From: Rhizobium sp. 11515TR
Lineage (GTDB): Bacteria > Pseudomonadota > Alphaproteobacteria > Rhizobiales > Rhizobiaceae
Direction of reading: 5' to 3'
DNA length: 64,000 nt
NCBI RefSeq assembly: GCF_002277895.1
Contig: NZ_CP022998.1
Coordinates: 973,501-1,037,500, forward strand
The translations under genes were made by a program, and so were the position numbers. Of this stretch, positions 9,560-18,772 are shown piece after piece. The notes under the pieces are model-generated. The model was not told the origin of the DNA, did no database searches, and was given only the letters and a program-made list of their open reading frames with translations. How positions within the stretch are numbered: position 1 is the stretch's first letter; each line of letters starts with the position of its first letter.

Positions 9560-10558
9560 TTATTCCGTCGTCGAGCGCCGATAGTGGCTGGGCGGCAGTG
9601 CGTTGTATTTCGACCAGACGCGCCGCATATGCCGCGGCGAGGCGAAGCCGGATTTTTCCGCCACCCGCTCCATATCCAGCCGCGAATTGGCAAGCACATC
9701 GCGTGCCAGCGTCACGCGCATCAGATTGACATAGGCCGTCACCGACAGGCCGGCATGCTCCTGGAACAGCCGCGAAATATGCCGTGCGCTCATTGCGCCG
9801 ATGCCGGCAAGCTCGGCAAGCGACCAGCCACGGGCCGGATCGGCCATGATCGCATCCTGAACACGATGGATGGCGGGGTGGACGTGGTTGCGGCCGCTAA
9901 GCCAGGGCGAGAGCTGCGGCTCGGCACCGGCTCTGCGCATATAGACGACCATGTGCCGGGCAATGGTCAGAGCCGTCATCGGTGAAGTCAGCTTGGAGGC
10001 GAGATGCAGCATCAGATCGGTGCCTGTGGTGATGCCGGCGCTCGAATAGCGATCGCGGTCCTCGACGTAGAGCCTGTTGTCGAGAACCCTGGCCGTCGGT
10101 GCATATTGCGTGATCTCGTCGAGGCAGGCGGCGTGGCTGGTGCAGGCATAGCCATCCATCAGTCCAGCACGGGCTGCGAGCACGGCACCCGAGCAGATGG
10201 TGACGAGGGTGATGCCCGGCCGGATTGTACCTCTCAACCATGCTGCAAGCGTGGCAATCTCCGGTTCGATATCTTCGGCATCGTCAGGCGGCGTGACGTT
10301 GCCGGACAGGATGACATAGGCCCCATCGGGAATGTAATCCGGCAATGGCCCGAGATCGGCAAGTGTCAGCCCGACCGAAGTCGTCTGCAATGGTTGGGCA
10401 GCGATGAACTGATAATCGAACAGAACGTCGTCCTGTTCGATATTGGCGCGGCGCAACACCTCCACCGGTCCAGCTACGTCCATCAGCAGCGTATAGGGCG
10501 GAAGAAGGACATAGACGGGGATGATCCGCTGATAAAGGCGCCGGTCGCTTTGGGTCAT
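9560..10558 (-). CDS. GlxA-family transcriptional regulator (DJ-1/PfpI domain plus AraC helix-turn-helix)
   Basis: 332 residues. The N-terminal class I glutamine-amidotransferase-like domain (about 12-190) keeps the nucleophile-elbow cysteine in VTICSGAVLAARAG but is normally a ligand-binding rather than catalytic domain in this family. The C-terminal AraC-type double helix-turn-helix spans about 225-325 (WSLAELAGIGAMSARHISRLF, VAEKSGFASPRHMRRVW). Its ATG overlaps the stop codon of the cysteine hydrolase at 10555-11124 by four bases (ATGA), so the two are translationally coupled. Regulation of that hydrolase operon by this protein is inferred from context. Confidence 0.93.
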   Translation of the reverse strand: MTQSDRRLYQRIIPVYVLLPPYTLLMDVAGPVEVLRRANIEQDDVLFDYQFIAAQPLQTTSVGLTLADLGPLPDYIPDGAYVILSGNVTPPDDAEDIEPEIATLAAWLRGTIRPGITLVTICSGAVLAARAGLMDGYACTSHAACLDEITQYAPTARVLDNRLYVEDRDRYSSAGITTGTDLMLHLASKLTSPMTALTIARHMVVYMRRAGAEPQLSPWLSGRNHVHPAIHRVQDAIMADPARGWSLAELAGIGAMSARHISRLFQEHAGLSVTAYVNLMRVTLARDVLANSRLDMERVAEKSGFASPRHMRRVWSKYNALPPSHYRRSTTE

Positions 10559-11124
10559 GCAGCACTCCGGATCGATGCGTCGGCGAGCGCCTCTTCGACC
10601 GTTGCGATACGGGCGAAACGGCCCGATAGCACCAGCTCGCTGCGCTTCTTGATATCGTCGGTGCTGAAGATCGTGCCCGAGGCATGCGTCATCGGGAAGG
10701 TCAGCGTCGCCTCGGTGACATAGTCGACCTCATAGCCGAGATCGGAGGCGTGCCGGGTCGTCGTCTCGCAGCATTGTTCGGTGCGGATGCCCGAGACGAT
10801 CACCTTGCGGATGCCGTTTACCACCAGCCAGACATCAAGGCCGGAGCCGACGAGTGCCGAATGGCGGCGTTTGTGGAAGACGGCATCGGCCTCCAGCGAG
10901 ATCTCATCGAGCTTGCGAACGAAGCCGCTCTTGAGGCTGAAATGCGCGTCGTTATCTTCGACATGGAAAATCTGGACGACGGCAATGCCTTTCGCCTTGG
11001 CACCATCGATCAGCGCCTGCAGGCGGTCGGTAAAGACCGGCAGGTCGTCCGTTCTCCAGTAGGGACGCTGGCGAAAGGATTCCTGGACGTCGATGACGAG
11101 CAGTGCGGTATCGGCATGGGACAT
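10555..11124 (-). CDS. Isochorismatase-family cysteine hydrolase
   Basis: 189 residues from the ATG at 11124 (AGGAGATACGAAA upstream); a frame extending 29 codons further upstream is probably non-coding. The catalytic triad is visible: Asp12 (LLVIDVQESF), Lys85 (FHKRRHSAL) and Cys118 (SGIRTEQCCETT). Members hydrolyse small amides or ester-linked substrates (nicotinamide, carbamoylsarcosine, isochorismate); the actual substrate is not evident. It is first in an operon with the GlxA-type regulator. Confidence 0.92.
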   Translation of the reverse strand: MSHADTALLVIDVQESFRQRPYWRTDDLPVFTDRLQALIDGAKAKGIAVVQIFHVEDNDAHFSLKSGFVRKLDEISLEADAVFHKRRHSALVGSGLDVWLVVNGIRKVIVSGIRTEQCCETTTRHASDLGYEVDYVTEATLTFPMTHASGTIFSTDDIKKRSELVLSGRFARIATVEEALADASIRSAA

Positions 11125-11205
11125 TTTCGTATCTCCTGTGCTTGAAGGATAGCCGAGATTAGGCGTCACGTGGAAGCTTCGAAAGTCATCTGACAGACAG
11201 AAAAG

Positions 11206-11234
11206 GGACAAATACGGACATGGCGAAATGGTCC
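11206..11234. promoter_or_regulatory. GGACA repeats upstream of the cysteine hydrolase operon
   Basis: GGACA at 11206-11210 and again at 11216-11220 lie one helical turn apart, and GGTCC at 11230-11234 lies in inverse orientation to GGACC-like halves. The cluster sits about 85-110 bases upstream of the hydrolase start, where an AraC-type activator such as the downstream GlxA protein could bind. The rest of the 317-bp gap (11125-11441) shows no gene. Confidence 0.3.
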
Positions 11235-11441
11235 TTACGTCATCGAGTTCACGCCTGCGGCCTGTCTCGGGCGTTGCGCCTTTGGTAAGGGCCGAATAAG
11301 ATTGGCGTCGATTTCGTCCAGAGCGGAATTCCCCGTTTCGCTTTACCCCACCGTGTTCACAAAGGATCCCGCTGGAAAGCCCGTGTTGCGATCATCGCCA
11401 TGCGGCCGTCTGCTTCGGGACAATGCTTCAGGAGAGAGATC

Positions 11442-12428
11442 ATGCTGCGCTTCGGAATTCTGTCGACAGCCAAAATCGGCCGCGATCTGGTCGTGCCCGC
11501 CATTCAGGATGCGGAAAACTGCGTTGTGACCGCCATTGCCAGCCGCGATCTCGTCCGCGCTCGACAGATGGCAGACCGGTTCTCCGTGCCGCATGCCTTC
11601 GGCTCCTATGAAGAGATGCTCGCCTCCGACACGATCGATGCCGTCTATATCCCGCTGCCGACCTCTCAGCATGTCGAATGGACGATCAAGGCTGCCGATG
11701 CCGGCAAGCATGTGCTGTGCGAAAAGCCGATCGCCCTCAAGGCGGATGAGATCGACAGCCTGATCGCCGCGCGCGATCGCAACAAGGTTCTGGTGACGGA
11801 AGCCTATATGGTCACCTATGCGCCGGTCTGGCGGAAGGTTCGCTCGCTGCTTGCCGATGGCGCCATCGGCCGGCTGCGTCACATCCAGGGCGCCTTCACC
11901 TATTTCAACCGCGATGCCGGCAACATGCGCAATATTCCCGCGCTCGGCGGCGGCGGCCTGCCCGATATCGGCGTCTACCCGACGATCAGCACCCGTTTCG
12001 TCACCGGCCGCGAACCCTTGCGTATTCAGGCGGTGACGGAGCGCGACCCGGAATTCGGCACCGACATCTATTCCAGCGTCAAGGCAGACTTCGGTGATTT
12101 CGAACTGACCTTCTACATCTCGACGCAGATGGCCAGCCGCCAGGTCATGGTCTTCCACGGTACGGAAGGCTTTATCGAGGTGAAGTCGCCCTTCAATGCC
12201 GATCGATATGGTGCTGAAGAGCTGGAACTGACCAATCGCGGCCATTCGGAATCGCAGATTTTCCGCTTCCCCGACAGCCGCCAGTACAAGCGCGAGGCGG
12301 AAGCTTTCGCCTCTGCCGCGCTTGGTCAAGGCGCCGAGGTCGTGTCGCTGGAAAGTTCGAAGCTCAACCAGAAGGTCATCGACGCCATTTACCGCGCCAG
12401 CGAGAAGGATGGCTGGGAACCCGTCTGA
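11442..12428 (+). CDS. Gfo/Idh/MocA-family oxidoreductase
   Basis: 328 residues from the ATG at 11442, preceded by GGAGAGAG; an in-frame ATG 42 bases upstream lacks a ribosome site. The N-terminal Rossmann fold runs over residues 1-120 ([14 protein letters not shown]). The EKP motif is in [16 protein letters not shown], whose Lys is part of the sugar-binding site. The C-terminal alpha/beta domain has [11 protein letters not shown]. It is an NAD(P)-dependent sugar or cyclitol dehydrogenase with unknown substrate. It is transcribed alone, and a copy of the palindromic repeat lies between it and the convergent gtrA. Confidence 0.94.
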   Translation: MLRFGILSTAKIGRDLVVPAIQDAENCVVTAIASRDLVRARQMADRFSVPHAFGSYEEMLASDTIDAVYIPLPTSQHVEWTIKAADAGKHVLCEKPIALKADEIDSLIAARDRNKVLVTEAYMVTYAPVWRKVRSLLADGAIGRLRHIQGAFTYFNRDAGNMRNIPALGGGGLPDIGVYPTISTRFVTGREPLRIQAVTERDPEFGTDIYSSVKADFGDFELTFYISTQMASRQVMVFHGTEGFIEVKSPFNADRYGAEELELTNRGHSESQIFRFPDSRQYKREAEAFASAALGQGAEVVSLESSKLNQKVIDAIYRASEKDGWEPV

Positions 12429-12448
12429 GGGTTTCCTTATTTTCTGAC

Positions 12449-12493
12449 ACAATTCCGGACGGAAAACCGCTGCACACTTTTCGTGGAATTGCT
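12449..12493. repeat. Dispersed palindromic repeat, copy B
   Basis: 45 bases in inverse orientation relative to copies A, C and D, filling the space between two converging genes and touching the stop codon of the GtrA gene. On the minus strand it reads GCAATTCCACGAAAAGTG followed by GCAGCGGTTTTCCGTCCGG and ends AATTGTG. The outer arms GCAATTCC/GGAATTGT can pair. It may serve as a transcription end for both genes. Confidence 0.75.
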
Positions 12494-12880
12494 TCAGGGA
12501 TTTTGCCGGTGGCGGAAGACGAAGCGCGAATAGCCGAAGAAGCTGAACGCAGTCGCCGCCGCCGATGCAAGCGTCAGCGCGATGATCGGCCGCAATGACG
12601 GTTCGGTCATCAGCAGCGAGCTGAAGAGGGCATAGTTCAGCACGGCCGAGGTCAAGCCGACCGAACCGTAGCGAAAGCCCTCCGCCGCAAGCGAGCGGTC
12701 GGAGCGGCCGAAGGTGAAGTTGCGGTTGATAAACCAGGTGGCAAGCAGTGCGCTCGGGATCGAAGCGGCACGGCCGACGAAGGGGCCGAAAGGCGTGAAC
12801 CAGAGCAAGAGATGCAGCACGCCCGCATCGACCACGAAGCCGACACCGCCGGCGATCAGGAAGCGAAAGAGCTTCTTCAT
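12494..12880 (-). CDS. GtrA-family membrane protein (putative lipid-linked sugar flippase)
   Basis: 128 residues with four predicted membrane helices (starting LFRFLIAGGVGFVVDAGVLHLLL) and the family signature WFINRNFTFGRS near the end of helix 2. GtrA proteins are thought to flip polyprenol-phosphate-linked monosaccharides across the inner membrane. The start codon overlaps the stop codon of the upstream glycosyltransferase (12877-13890) by four bases, so the two products are made together. This supports a donor-synthesis and flipping pair. Confidence 0.92.
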   Translation of the reverse strand: MKKLFRFLIAGGVGFVVDAGVLHLLLWFTPFGPFVGRAASIPSALLATWFINRNFTFGRSDRSLAAEGFRYGSVGLTSAVLNYALFSSLLMTEPSLRPIIALTLASAAATAFSFFGYSRFVFRHRQNP

Positions 12881-13890
12881 GCAGCCTTGGCCCTTTTCTT
12901 CCGGCTTGGCGGTTTTTCAAGCTCCGCCATATAGACCGTCCGGTCATTGCCGCTTTCACGCGAGGACGGTTTCGGCAGGCTCATATAGTGGATGCGCAAT
13001 TGTTCGGCGCGGGCGCGTGCCACGGAATCGAGGATCAGACCGGCCGTGAATAGCATGAAGGCGATCATTGTCAGCGCCATGGAGAGTATCCAGGTCGGCA
13101 CGCGCAATACCTGTCCGGTTTCGAAATACTCGATGAAGACCGGGATGGAGAAGCCGATGCTCATTTCCATCGAAATGGCGCTTAGAATGCCGAAGAAGGC
13201 AAAAGGCCGGGTTTCCTTCATCAGCATGGCGAACATCCAGAGGATCTTGCCACCGTCGCGAAAGGTGGAAAGCTTCGAATGCGAGCCTTCCGGCCGCCGG
13301 CCGTAATCAAGTTCCAGCTCGCTCACGGGCAGCTTCAGCCTGGAGGCATGCACCGACATTTCCGTTTCGATCTCGAAACCGCCCGACACGGCAGGGAAGC
13401 TCTTGACGAAGCGGCGCGAAAAGCAGCGGTAGCCGGAGAAGATGTCGGTGAAATCGGCGCCGAAGATGCTGCGATAGAGCCAGTTGAAGATGCGGTTGCC
13501 GAAGGCGTGGCCCTGCCGGCCAGCGTCGTTGCGAACGTTGCGGCGGGTGCCGACCACCATGTCGGATCCTTCCGTCAGCAACGTGCGGATCAGCTCTTCT
13601 CCGTCTTCGGGCGCATAGGTGCCGTCGCCATCGGCCATCAGGTAGATGTCGGCTTCGATATCGGCGAACATGCGACGCACCACATGTCCTTTGCCCTGCC
13701 GACGCTCGCGCACGACGGTCGCACCCGCGAGCATGGCGTGCAGAGCGGTGCCGTCGGTCGAATTATTGTCGTAGACATAGATCGCGGCTTGCGGCAGCGC
13801 CTTGCGGAAACCGCGCACAACCTCGCCGATCGTTGCGGCTTCGTTGTAACAGGGCAGGAGGATTGCGATATTCAGCTTCTCATTCCACAT
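12877..13890 (-). CDS. Family 2 glycosyltransferase, polyprenol-phosphate sugar synthase type
   Basis: 337 residues. The GT-A domain covers about residues 7-230, with the nucleotide-sugar motifs ILLPCYNEAATIGEVV, YDNNSTDGT and LMADGDGTYAPED (the DxD-type metal site), and the acceptor-loop segment DIFSGYRCFSRRF of the DPM1/GtrB group. Two hydrophobic helices follow (about 230-300), which in GtrB enzymes anchor the protein. The likely reaction is transfer of a sugar from a nucleotide donor to undecaprenyl phosphate. It is operonic with the GtrA gene and divergent from the GT-C gene at 14127. Confidence 0.93.
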   Translation of the reverse strand: MWNEKLNIAILLPCYNEAATIGEVVRGFRKALPQAAIYVYDNNSTDGTALHAMLAGATVVRERRQGKGHVVRRMFADIEADIYLMADGDGTYAPEDGEELIRTLLTEGSDMVVGTRRNVRNDAGRQGHAFGNRIFNWLYRSIFGADFTDIFSGYRCFSRRFVKSFPAVSGGFEIETEMSVHASRLKLPVSELELDYGRRPEGSHSKLSTFRDGGKILWMFAMLMKETRPFAFFGILSAISMEMSIGFSIPVFIEYFETGQVLRVPTWILSMALTMIAFMLFTAGLILDSVARARAEQLRIHYMSLPKPSSRESGNDRTVYMAELEKPPSRKKRAKAA

Positions 13891-14126
13891 GGTCTTGGCC
13901 GGTTGCTACGCGTGAAGTCAAGTCGAGGCCCGATTGACGATCCGGACGAGAGCTTATCCCGCTGGCTGTTAATAAGACCCTATGGCTGCCTAATAAAAAA
14001 GGCGGGATACCGGCGTTGCGAAAAACATTCTCGTGATGAAAGCGGCAACGGGCACAGGCTTTACTTTTTTTTGATCGGCAGTCGCTAGCGTATCCCGACT
14101 ATCCTTCGAACATGAGGTTTATCGAG

Positions 14127-15965
14127 ATGGCGCAGACGCTGGCATTGTCGCCTGAGGCAGCCGGAACGGCAGAGAAGAAGGCGCCCCTGCGCTGGTCTCA
14201 TCCTGCCCTCGTTGCGTTCGTCTATGCCGTCGTCGTCATCGTCGCGCAGCTCATCATTCATCGTAACCTCACGGACTATGTCGGCCCGGATAACGACGAC
14301 GTCATGCGTCTGGTCGAAGTGCGCGATTTTCTCGCCGGCCAGGGCTGGTTCGACATGATGCAGTACCGTCTCGGCCTTGCGGGCGGGACGCTGATGCACT
14401 GGTCGCGCTTCATCGATCTGCCGATTGCAAGCCTCATCCTCCTCTTCCGGATGTTCCTTTCGCCGGAAAGCGCCGAGGCGGCGGCACTGACCGTTTGGCC
14501 GCTGATGCTCGTCCTGCCGTTGATGTTCTTCATGGGTCTTGCGGGCAGGCGCATCGCCGGCGTGGAAGGCATGCACTTCTCGCTGATCCTGACGGCACTC
14601 TTCGTCCTGCTCTCGCCGCGCTTCGTGCCGGGCTCCATCGATCACGATAATGTCCAGCTCGGCCTTGTCGCGCTTACCGTCGCAATGTTGGTCGACGAAA
14701 GTTACAGGCCTCGCAACTTTGCAATCGCTGCCATTACCCTTGCCATCCAGCTCGGTATTGGCGCGGAGACGACGCCCTTTGTCGCCGTCGCCTGCATGTC
14801 GGTTGCTTGCTTATGGGCCTGGAAAGGCGAAATATTCGCACCTGCTGCAAAAGCTTTTGCCCTGACGTTGACGGTTGCCGTCAGCGCCGCCTTCTTTTCG
14901 CTGGTGCCGCCGCGCCTTTATTCGATGGTCACATGCGACAATCTCTCGCTCGGCTTTTACGGCATCACCAGCGCCGGCTGCGTCGGGCTTCTCCTGTCGT
15001 CCCTTTTTGCCAGCCATCTCTCTCGGCCTTGGCGCATTGCAATTCTCGCGGCCAATGGTGCTTTCGTGTTTGCCACGACGGTGGCCCTTGCGCCGCAATG
15101 CCTGCGCAATCCGCTTTCCGATCTGGACCCCATGCTGGTGGATCTCTGGCTCAGCATGGTGACCGAGGCACAATCGATCTTTTCCATCGCTCACAGGCAA
15201 CCCGATACTCTCGGCGCCTTCTATGCGACGGGCCTCCTGGCGATGCTCATTTGCGCGGTTCGTATCCTGCGGGGCAATCGCGCCAGCCTCCATGCAATGC
15301 TGATGGCTCTGATTGCGATCAATTGGATGATTACGCTGGTGCAGGTGCGCGGCGCCGAATTTGCCAATCTCCTTGCCATTCCGCCATTGGCGTTGGCGAT
15401 CGCCGAGCTGCGCAAAGACTATATGGCCGATACCAGAAACCTTCGTTCCATTCTGCTTTATGCAGTGACGATACTGGCTTCCGTTCCGGCTGTTTGGGCT
15501 GCGGGTGGTGCGCTTGCAAGCAAGGGGATCGTCAACGGATTTACGGTCACGACACCGGCCAAAGCGGAGGAGACTGCCAATTGTGCTTCCGGGGAGGCCC
15601 TTGCGCCGATTGCAACGCTTGAGCCTGAGGTCGTCGCGGCCGCCTCAAACATGGGAACGTCGATTTTGCGCTTCACGCCGCACCGCACCCTTTCCGGTCC
15701 CTATCATCGCGATCCCGAGGGGATGCTGGCCGAGCTGCATATCGGCCTCGCGGACCCGCAGCGAGCAGAGGGGCTTCTGCGTGAGGCAAAGGTGACGATT
15801 GTCGCCTTCTGTAAGGGGGATCCGCAGGTGGAGTTAGTGAGTGAGCGGGCGCCCAAGGGACTTTATGCGCAGCTGACTGCCGGGCACATCCCGGTCTATC
15901 TGGAGCCGATTGCGGCGCCGGCGGAATCGGATGTCCAGTTCTTCCGCGTCAAGCCCCAGGATTGA
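14127..15965 (+). CDS. Multi-spanning GT-C (Stt3-like) membrane glycosyltransferase, candidate
   Basis: 612 residues from the ATG at 14127, chosen because GAGG lies nine bases upstream; the in-frame ATG at 14112 has no ribosome site. About 12 membrane helices fill residues 25-480 and a periplasmic tail follows. Two acidic motifs resemble those of Stt3/AglB oligosaccharyltransferases: YVGPDNDDVMRLVEVRDFL in the first external loop and VPGSIDHDNVQLGL, comparable to the AGSYDNE-type motif. Such proteins transfer sugars from polyprenyl carriers on the outer membrane leaflet face. Divergence from the gtrB-like and gtrA-like genes supports a common pathway. The function is inferred; it may be listed elsewhere as hypothetical. 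Confidence 0.8.
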   Translation: MAQTLALSPEAAGTAEKKAPLRWSHPALVAFVYAVVVIVAQLIIHRNLTDYVGPDNDDVMRLVEVRDFLAGQGWFDMMQYRLGLAGGTLMHWSRFIDLPIASLILLFRMFLSPESAEAAALTVWPLMLVLPLMFFMGLAGRRIAGVEGMHFSLILTALFVLLSPRFVPGSIDHDNVQLGLVALTVAMLVDESYRPRNFAIAAITLAIQLGIGAETTPFVAVACMSVACLWAWKGEIFAPAAKAFALTLTVAVSAAFFSLVPPRLYSMVTCDNLSLGFYGITSAGCVGLLLSSLFASHLSRPWRIAILAANGAFVFATTVALAPQCLRNPLSDLDPMLVDLWLSMVTEAQSIFSIAHRQPDTLGAFYATGLLAMLICAVRILRGNRASLHAMLMALIAINWMITLVQVRGAEFANLLAIPPLALAIAELRKDYMADTRNLRSILLYAVTILASVPAVWAAGGALASKGIVNGFTVTTPAKAEETANCASGEALAPIATLEPEVVAAASNMGTSILRFTPHRTLSGPYHRDPEGMLAELHIGLADPQRAEGLLREAKVTIVAFCKGDPQVELVSERAPKGLYAQLTAGHIPVYLEPIAAPAESDVQFFRVKPQD

Positions 15966-16028
15966 GTTGAACCGCTGCATCTCGCCGAATTCAGATGGAT
16001 ACGGCGCGGTCCTTCTCTGAAGCTGCTT

Positions 16029-16256
16029 TTAGGCGCGGCGATGCTCGACCACATCGATGGTGACGAGATAGCCGATGAAGCCGAGATTGTAGCCGCCGAG
16101 CGCGATGAACAGCGTCGTCAGCGGCGGCGGAGCGATCGATGTGGCGACGGCGGCCATGAAAGCGATGCTCACGAGTGCCACGCCGAGCAGCGCGCCGATC
16201 GTCGAGCGCTGCAGGCCGGCGGCAATTCCGATGATCGTGGCGGTCGCGAATATCAT
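16029..16256 (-). CDS. Small two-helix membrane protein, unknown function
   Basis: 75 residues with two or three hydrophobic segments (MIFATATIIGIAAGL, ALLGVALVSIAFMAAV and TLFIALGGYNLGFIGYLV) and a short charged tail ending VEHRRA. It is convergent with the GT-C gene and lies upstream of xseA on the other strand. Amino-acid composition and hydrophobic periodicity look genuinely coding. I do not recognise the family. Confidence 0.65.
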   Translation of the reverse strand: MIFATATIIGIAAGLQRSTIGALLGVALVSIAFMAAVATSIAPPPLTTLFIALGGYNLGFIGYLVTIDVVEHRRA

Positions 16257-16493
16257 CGCTCCATATCCTCTTTACCAAGAATCAGTTTGCACAGGTTTAC
16301 GCGCAGATGGCTAAGAAAGCCTTTGTCAGCAGGGTTAACGCTTGATGAAGCAATAGGCTCCACGCCCTTTGTGAGACATGCAAGGAAGCGGAAGCTTCTC
16401 AACTATGCGCACAATCCCGTCTTTCGATCGATTCAGACTTAAGCGGTATGCAGCAGGCTCCGCATTTACCGCAACATCGGGTAGAAGGGGGAC

Positions 16494-18110
16494 ATGAGCA
16501 GCTTTTTTGAGAATGATTCGCCTTCGAACCTGACGGAATATTCCGTCTCGGAGTTGTCGGGATCGATCAAGCGCACGGTCGAGAATGCGTTCGACCAAGT
16601 GCGCGTGCGCGGGGAAATCTCCGGCTATCGCGGGCCGCATTCCTCTGGACATGCTTATTTCTCGCTGAAGGATGACCGGGCGCGCATCGATGCCGTGATC
16701 TGGAAAGGCACATTCTCCAAGCTGAAATTTCGCCCTGAAGAGGGAATGGAGGTCATTGCAACAGGCAAGGTGACGACCTTCCCGGGCTCGTCGAAATACC
16801 AGATCGTCATCGAAACCTTGGAGCCTGCTGGCGCCGGTGCACTGATGGCGCTGCTGGAGGAACGCAAGCGCAAGCTCGGTGCCGAAGGCCTGTTCGATCC
16901 CGAGCGCAAGCGCAGGCTGCCTTTCATGCCCAAGGTGATCGGCGTGGTCACGTCGCCGACCGGTGCGGTCATCCGCGATATTCTGCATCGCATCTCCGAT
17001 CGCTTCCCCGTGCATGTGCTGGTCTGGCCGGTGAAGGTACAGGGAGAGGGCTCCGGCGACGAGGTGGCGAACGCCATACGCGGCTTCAACGAATTTGCCC
17101 AAGGCGGCCCGATTCCGCGCCCGGACGTGCTAATCGTCGCGCGCGGCGGCGGCAGTCTCGAGGATCTATGGAGTTTCAACGATGAGGCTGTGGTGCGTGC
17201 CGCTGCCGCGAGCGAGATCCCATTGATCTCGGCCGTCGGCCACGAGACAGACTGGACCTTGATCGACTACGCCGCCGACGTGCGCGCTCCGACGCCGACG
17301 GGGGCTGCCGAAATGGCCGTTCCGGTCAAAGCCGAGCTCGAAGCCCAGCTGGCGAGCCTCGCAGCCCGGTTGCAGGGGGGAATGACGAGGCAGATGGATC
17401 AACGCCGGCAGGTTGTGCGTGCGCTGATGCGCGCCCTGCCATCGCTCGACCAGATTCTGGCTCTGCCGCGCCGCCGCTTCGATGAGGCGGCTGCTGGCCT
17501 TGGCCGCGGATTGGAGCTGAACACGCTGAACAAGCGCCGCTCCTTCGAGCGCACCGCCTCGCACCTCCGCCCCGATATCCTGTCGAACCGGATCGCCGAG
17601 CGACGTCAGCAATTGGGCGAACGGATAACCCGCGCGGAGCGGACTATCGAGCGCATGCTCGACCGGTCCCGCGCCCGTATCGAACGCGCCGATGCCGTCT
17701 TCACCACGTTGCCGTCGCGCCTCGAAGCGCAGACGGGGAGGGCGCGCGACCGCCTCGGCAGTCTCGTCCGTCATGCCGATACGGCCATCCGCCATCAGCT
17801 AACTCGAGCGCGCAGCGAACTCACGGCGCAGGAGCGCATTCTGCAGTCGCTCTCCTACAAGAATGTTCTGAAGCGCGGCTATGCCGTTGTGCGCGACGAG
17901 GATGATCGCCCAGTTTCGCTGGCGGCAGCCCTTTCGACGGGTGCCGCGATCTCGATCGAGTTTGCTGATGGCCGCATCGGGGCCGTCACCGGCGATGATG
18001 CCTCGCCACCGTCTTCATCCACACCGCCATCAGGCACTGCGCCTTCGAAGAAGCGTGCCACCAAACCGGCGGAGCCTGCCGCTCCACCGAAGCAGGGAAG
18101 CCTCTTCTGA
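16494..18110 (+). CDS. xseA: Exodeoxyribonuclease VII large subunit
   Basis: 538 residues. The N-terminal OB-fold (residues 12-110: [37 protein letters not shown]) binds single-stranded DNA. The catalytic domain has the family motifs VITSPTGA-like [29 protein letters not shown] and [29 protein letters not shown] long coiled-coil region and a C-terminal FADGRIGAV segment follow. With XseB it degrades single-stranded DNA into oligonucleotides in repair. The stop codon overlaps the start of the next gene (TGATG). The rather long Pro/Ser-rich tail is typical of rhizobial XseA. The 237 bases before it hold nothing I can name. Confidence 0.98.
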   Translation: MSSFFENDSPSNLTEYSVSELSGSIKRTVENAFDQVRVRGEISGYRGPHSSGHAYFSLKDDRARIDAVIWKGTFSKLKFRPEEGMEVIATGKVTTFPGSSKYQIVIETLEPAGAGALMALLEERKRKLGAEGLFDPERKRRLPFMPKVIGVVTSPTGAVIRDILHRISDRFPVHVLVWPVKVQGEGSGDEVANAIRGFNEFAQGGPIPRPDVLIVARGGGSLEDLWSFNDEAVVRAAAASEIPLISAVGHETDWTLIDYAADVRAPTPTGAAEMAVPVKAELEAQLASLAARLQGGMTRQMDQRRQVVRALMRALPSLDQILALPRRRFDEAAAGLGRGLELNTLNKRRSFERTASHLRPDILSNRIAERRQQLGERITRAERTIERMLDRSRARIERADAVFTTLPSRLEAQTGRARDRLGSLVRHADTAIRHQLTRARSELTAQERILQSLSYKNVLKRGYAVVRDEDDRPVSLAAALSTGAAISIEFADGRIGAVTGDDASPPSSSTPPSGTAPSKKRATKPAEPAAPPKQGSLF

Positions 18111-18700
18111 TGCGCATCCTGCTGGTGCTGGCCCATCCGCTGGAGGATAGTTTTGCCGCCGCCGTGGCGAACGTCGCGCAGGAAACGCTTGTTGCCGGCG
18201 GGCACGAGGTCGATCTGCTCGATCTCTATCGCGAGGGCTTCGATCCGCGTCTGTCCGAGGCCGAGCGGCGCGGCTATTTCGACCAGCCTTACGATACCTC
18301 GGGCGTCAGCGATATCGTCGCGCGTCTGCAGGCGGCCGATGGCCTGATCCTGGTGTTTCCGCAATGGTGGTTCAATTTCCCGGCGATTCTCAAAGGCTTC
18401 TTCGATCGCGGCTTTGCGCCGGGTGTTGCCTTCACCCATGATCCCGCCGGCGGGCGGATCGTGCCGAAGCTCACCAATATCCGTCTGTTCTGGGCGCTGA
18501 CGACGACCGGGTCGCCATGGTGGATCGTGCATCTCTACATGGGCAATCCGGTGCGGCGCCTGCTGAAGCGCGGCATCGCTGCCTTCTGCGCCAAGCGGCT
18601 GAATTTCCGCATGCTGGCGCTGCATGACATGGACCGCGTCACCGAAGCCGGCCGTAAGGCACATCTCGAACGCGTCAGGCGAGCGCTGGCAACGATCTGA
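18110..18700 (+). CDS. NAD(P)H-dependent oxidoreductase, flavodoxin-like fold
   Basis: 196 residues. The FMN/FAD-binding N-terminus [20 protein letters not shown] and the LIFPQWWFNFP-type segment LVFPQWWFNFPAILKGFFDR identify the MdaB/NQO1-like quinone reductase family. The enzyme is cytosolic and performs two-electron reduction of quinones or similar compounds with NAD(P)H. Its ATG shares a base with the xseA stop codon, so it is co-translated with xseA, although there is no known functional link. Confidence 0.9.
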   Translation: MRILLVLAHPLEDSFAAAVANVAQETLVAGGHEVDLLDLYREGFDPRLSEAERRGYFDQPYDTSGVSDIVARLQAADGLILVFPQWWFNFPAILKGFFDRGFAPGVAFTHDPAGGRIVPKLTNIRLFWALTTTGSPWWIVHLYMGNPVRRLLKRGIAAFCAKRLNFRMLALHDMDRVTEAGRKAHLERVRRALATI

Positions 18701-18721
18701 TCTCACGATTTCGGAAAAAAT

Positions 18722-18747
18722 ATGCCGCGGCAGAGATACCGCGGCAT
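18722..18747 (-). terminator. Intrinsic terminator of the M29 aminopeptidase gene
   Basis: Perfect 9-bp stem ATGCCGCGG / CCGCGGCAT with an 8-base loop, 26 bases past the stop codon at 18773. On the minus strand it is followed by TTTTTTCC. On the plus strand no T run follows, so it mainly serves the leftward gene. Confidence 0.8.
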
Positions 18748-18772
18748 GATCGCATTCGAATATCCGAACTGG

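Noticed and set aside
11343..12959. 538-codon minus-strand open frame across the Gfo/Idh/MocA gene
   Set aside because: It is antisense to a clear dehydrogenase and merges into gtrA in another frame; no family resemblance.
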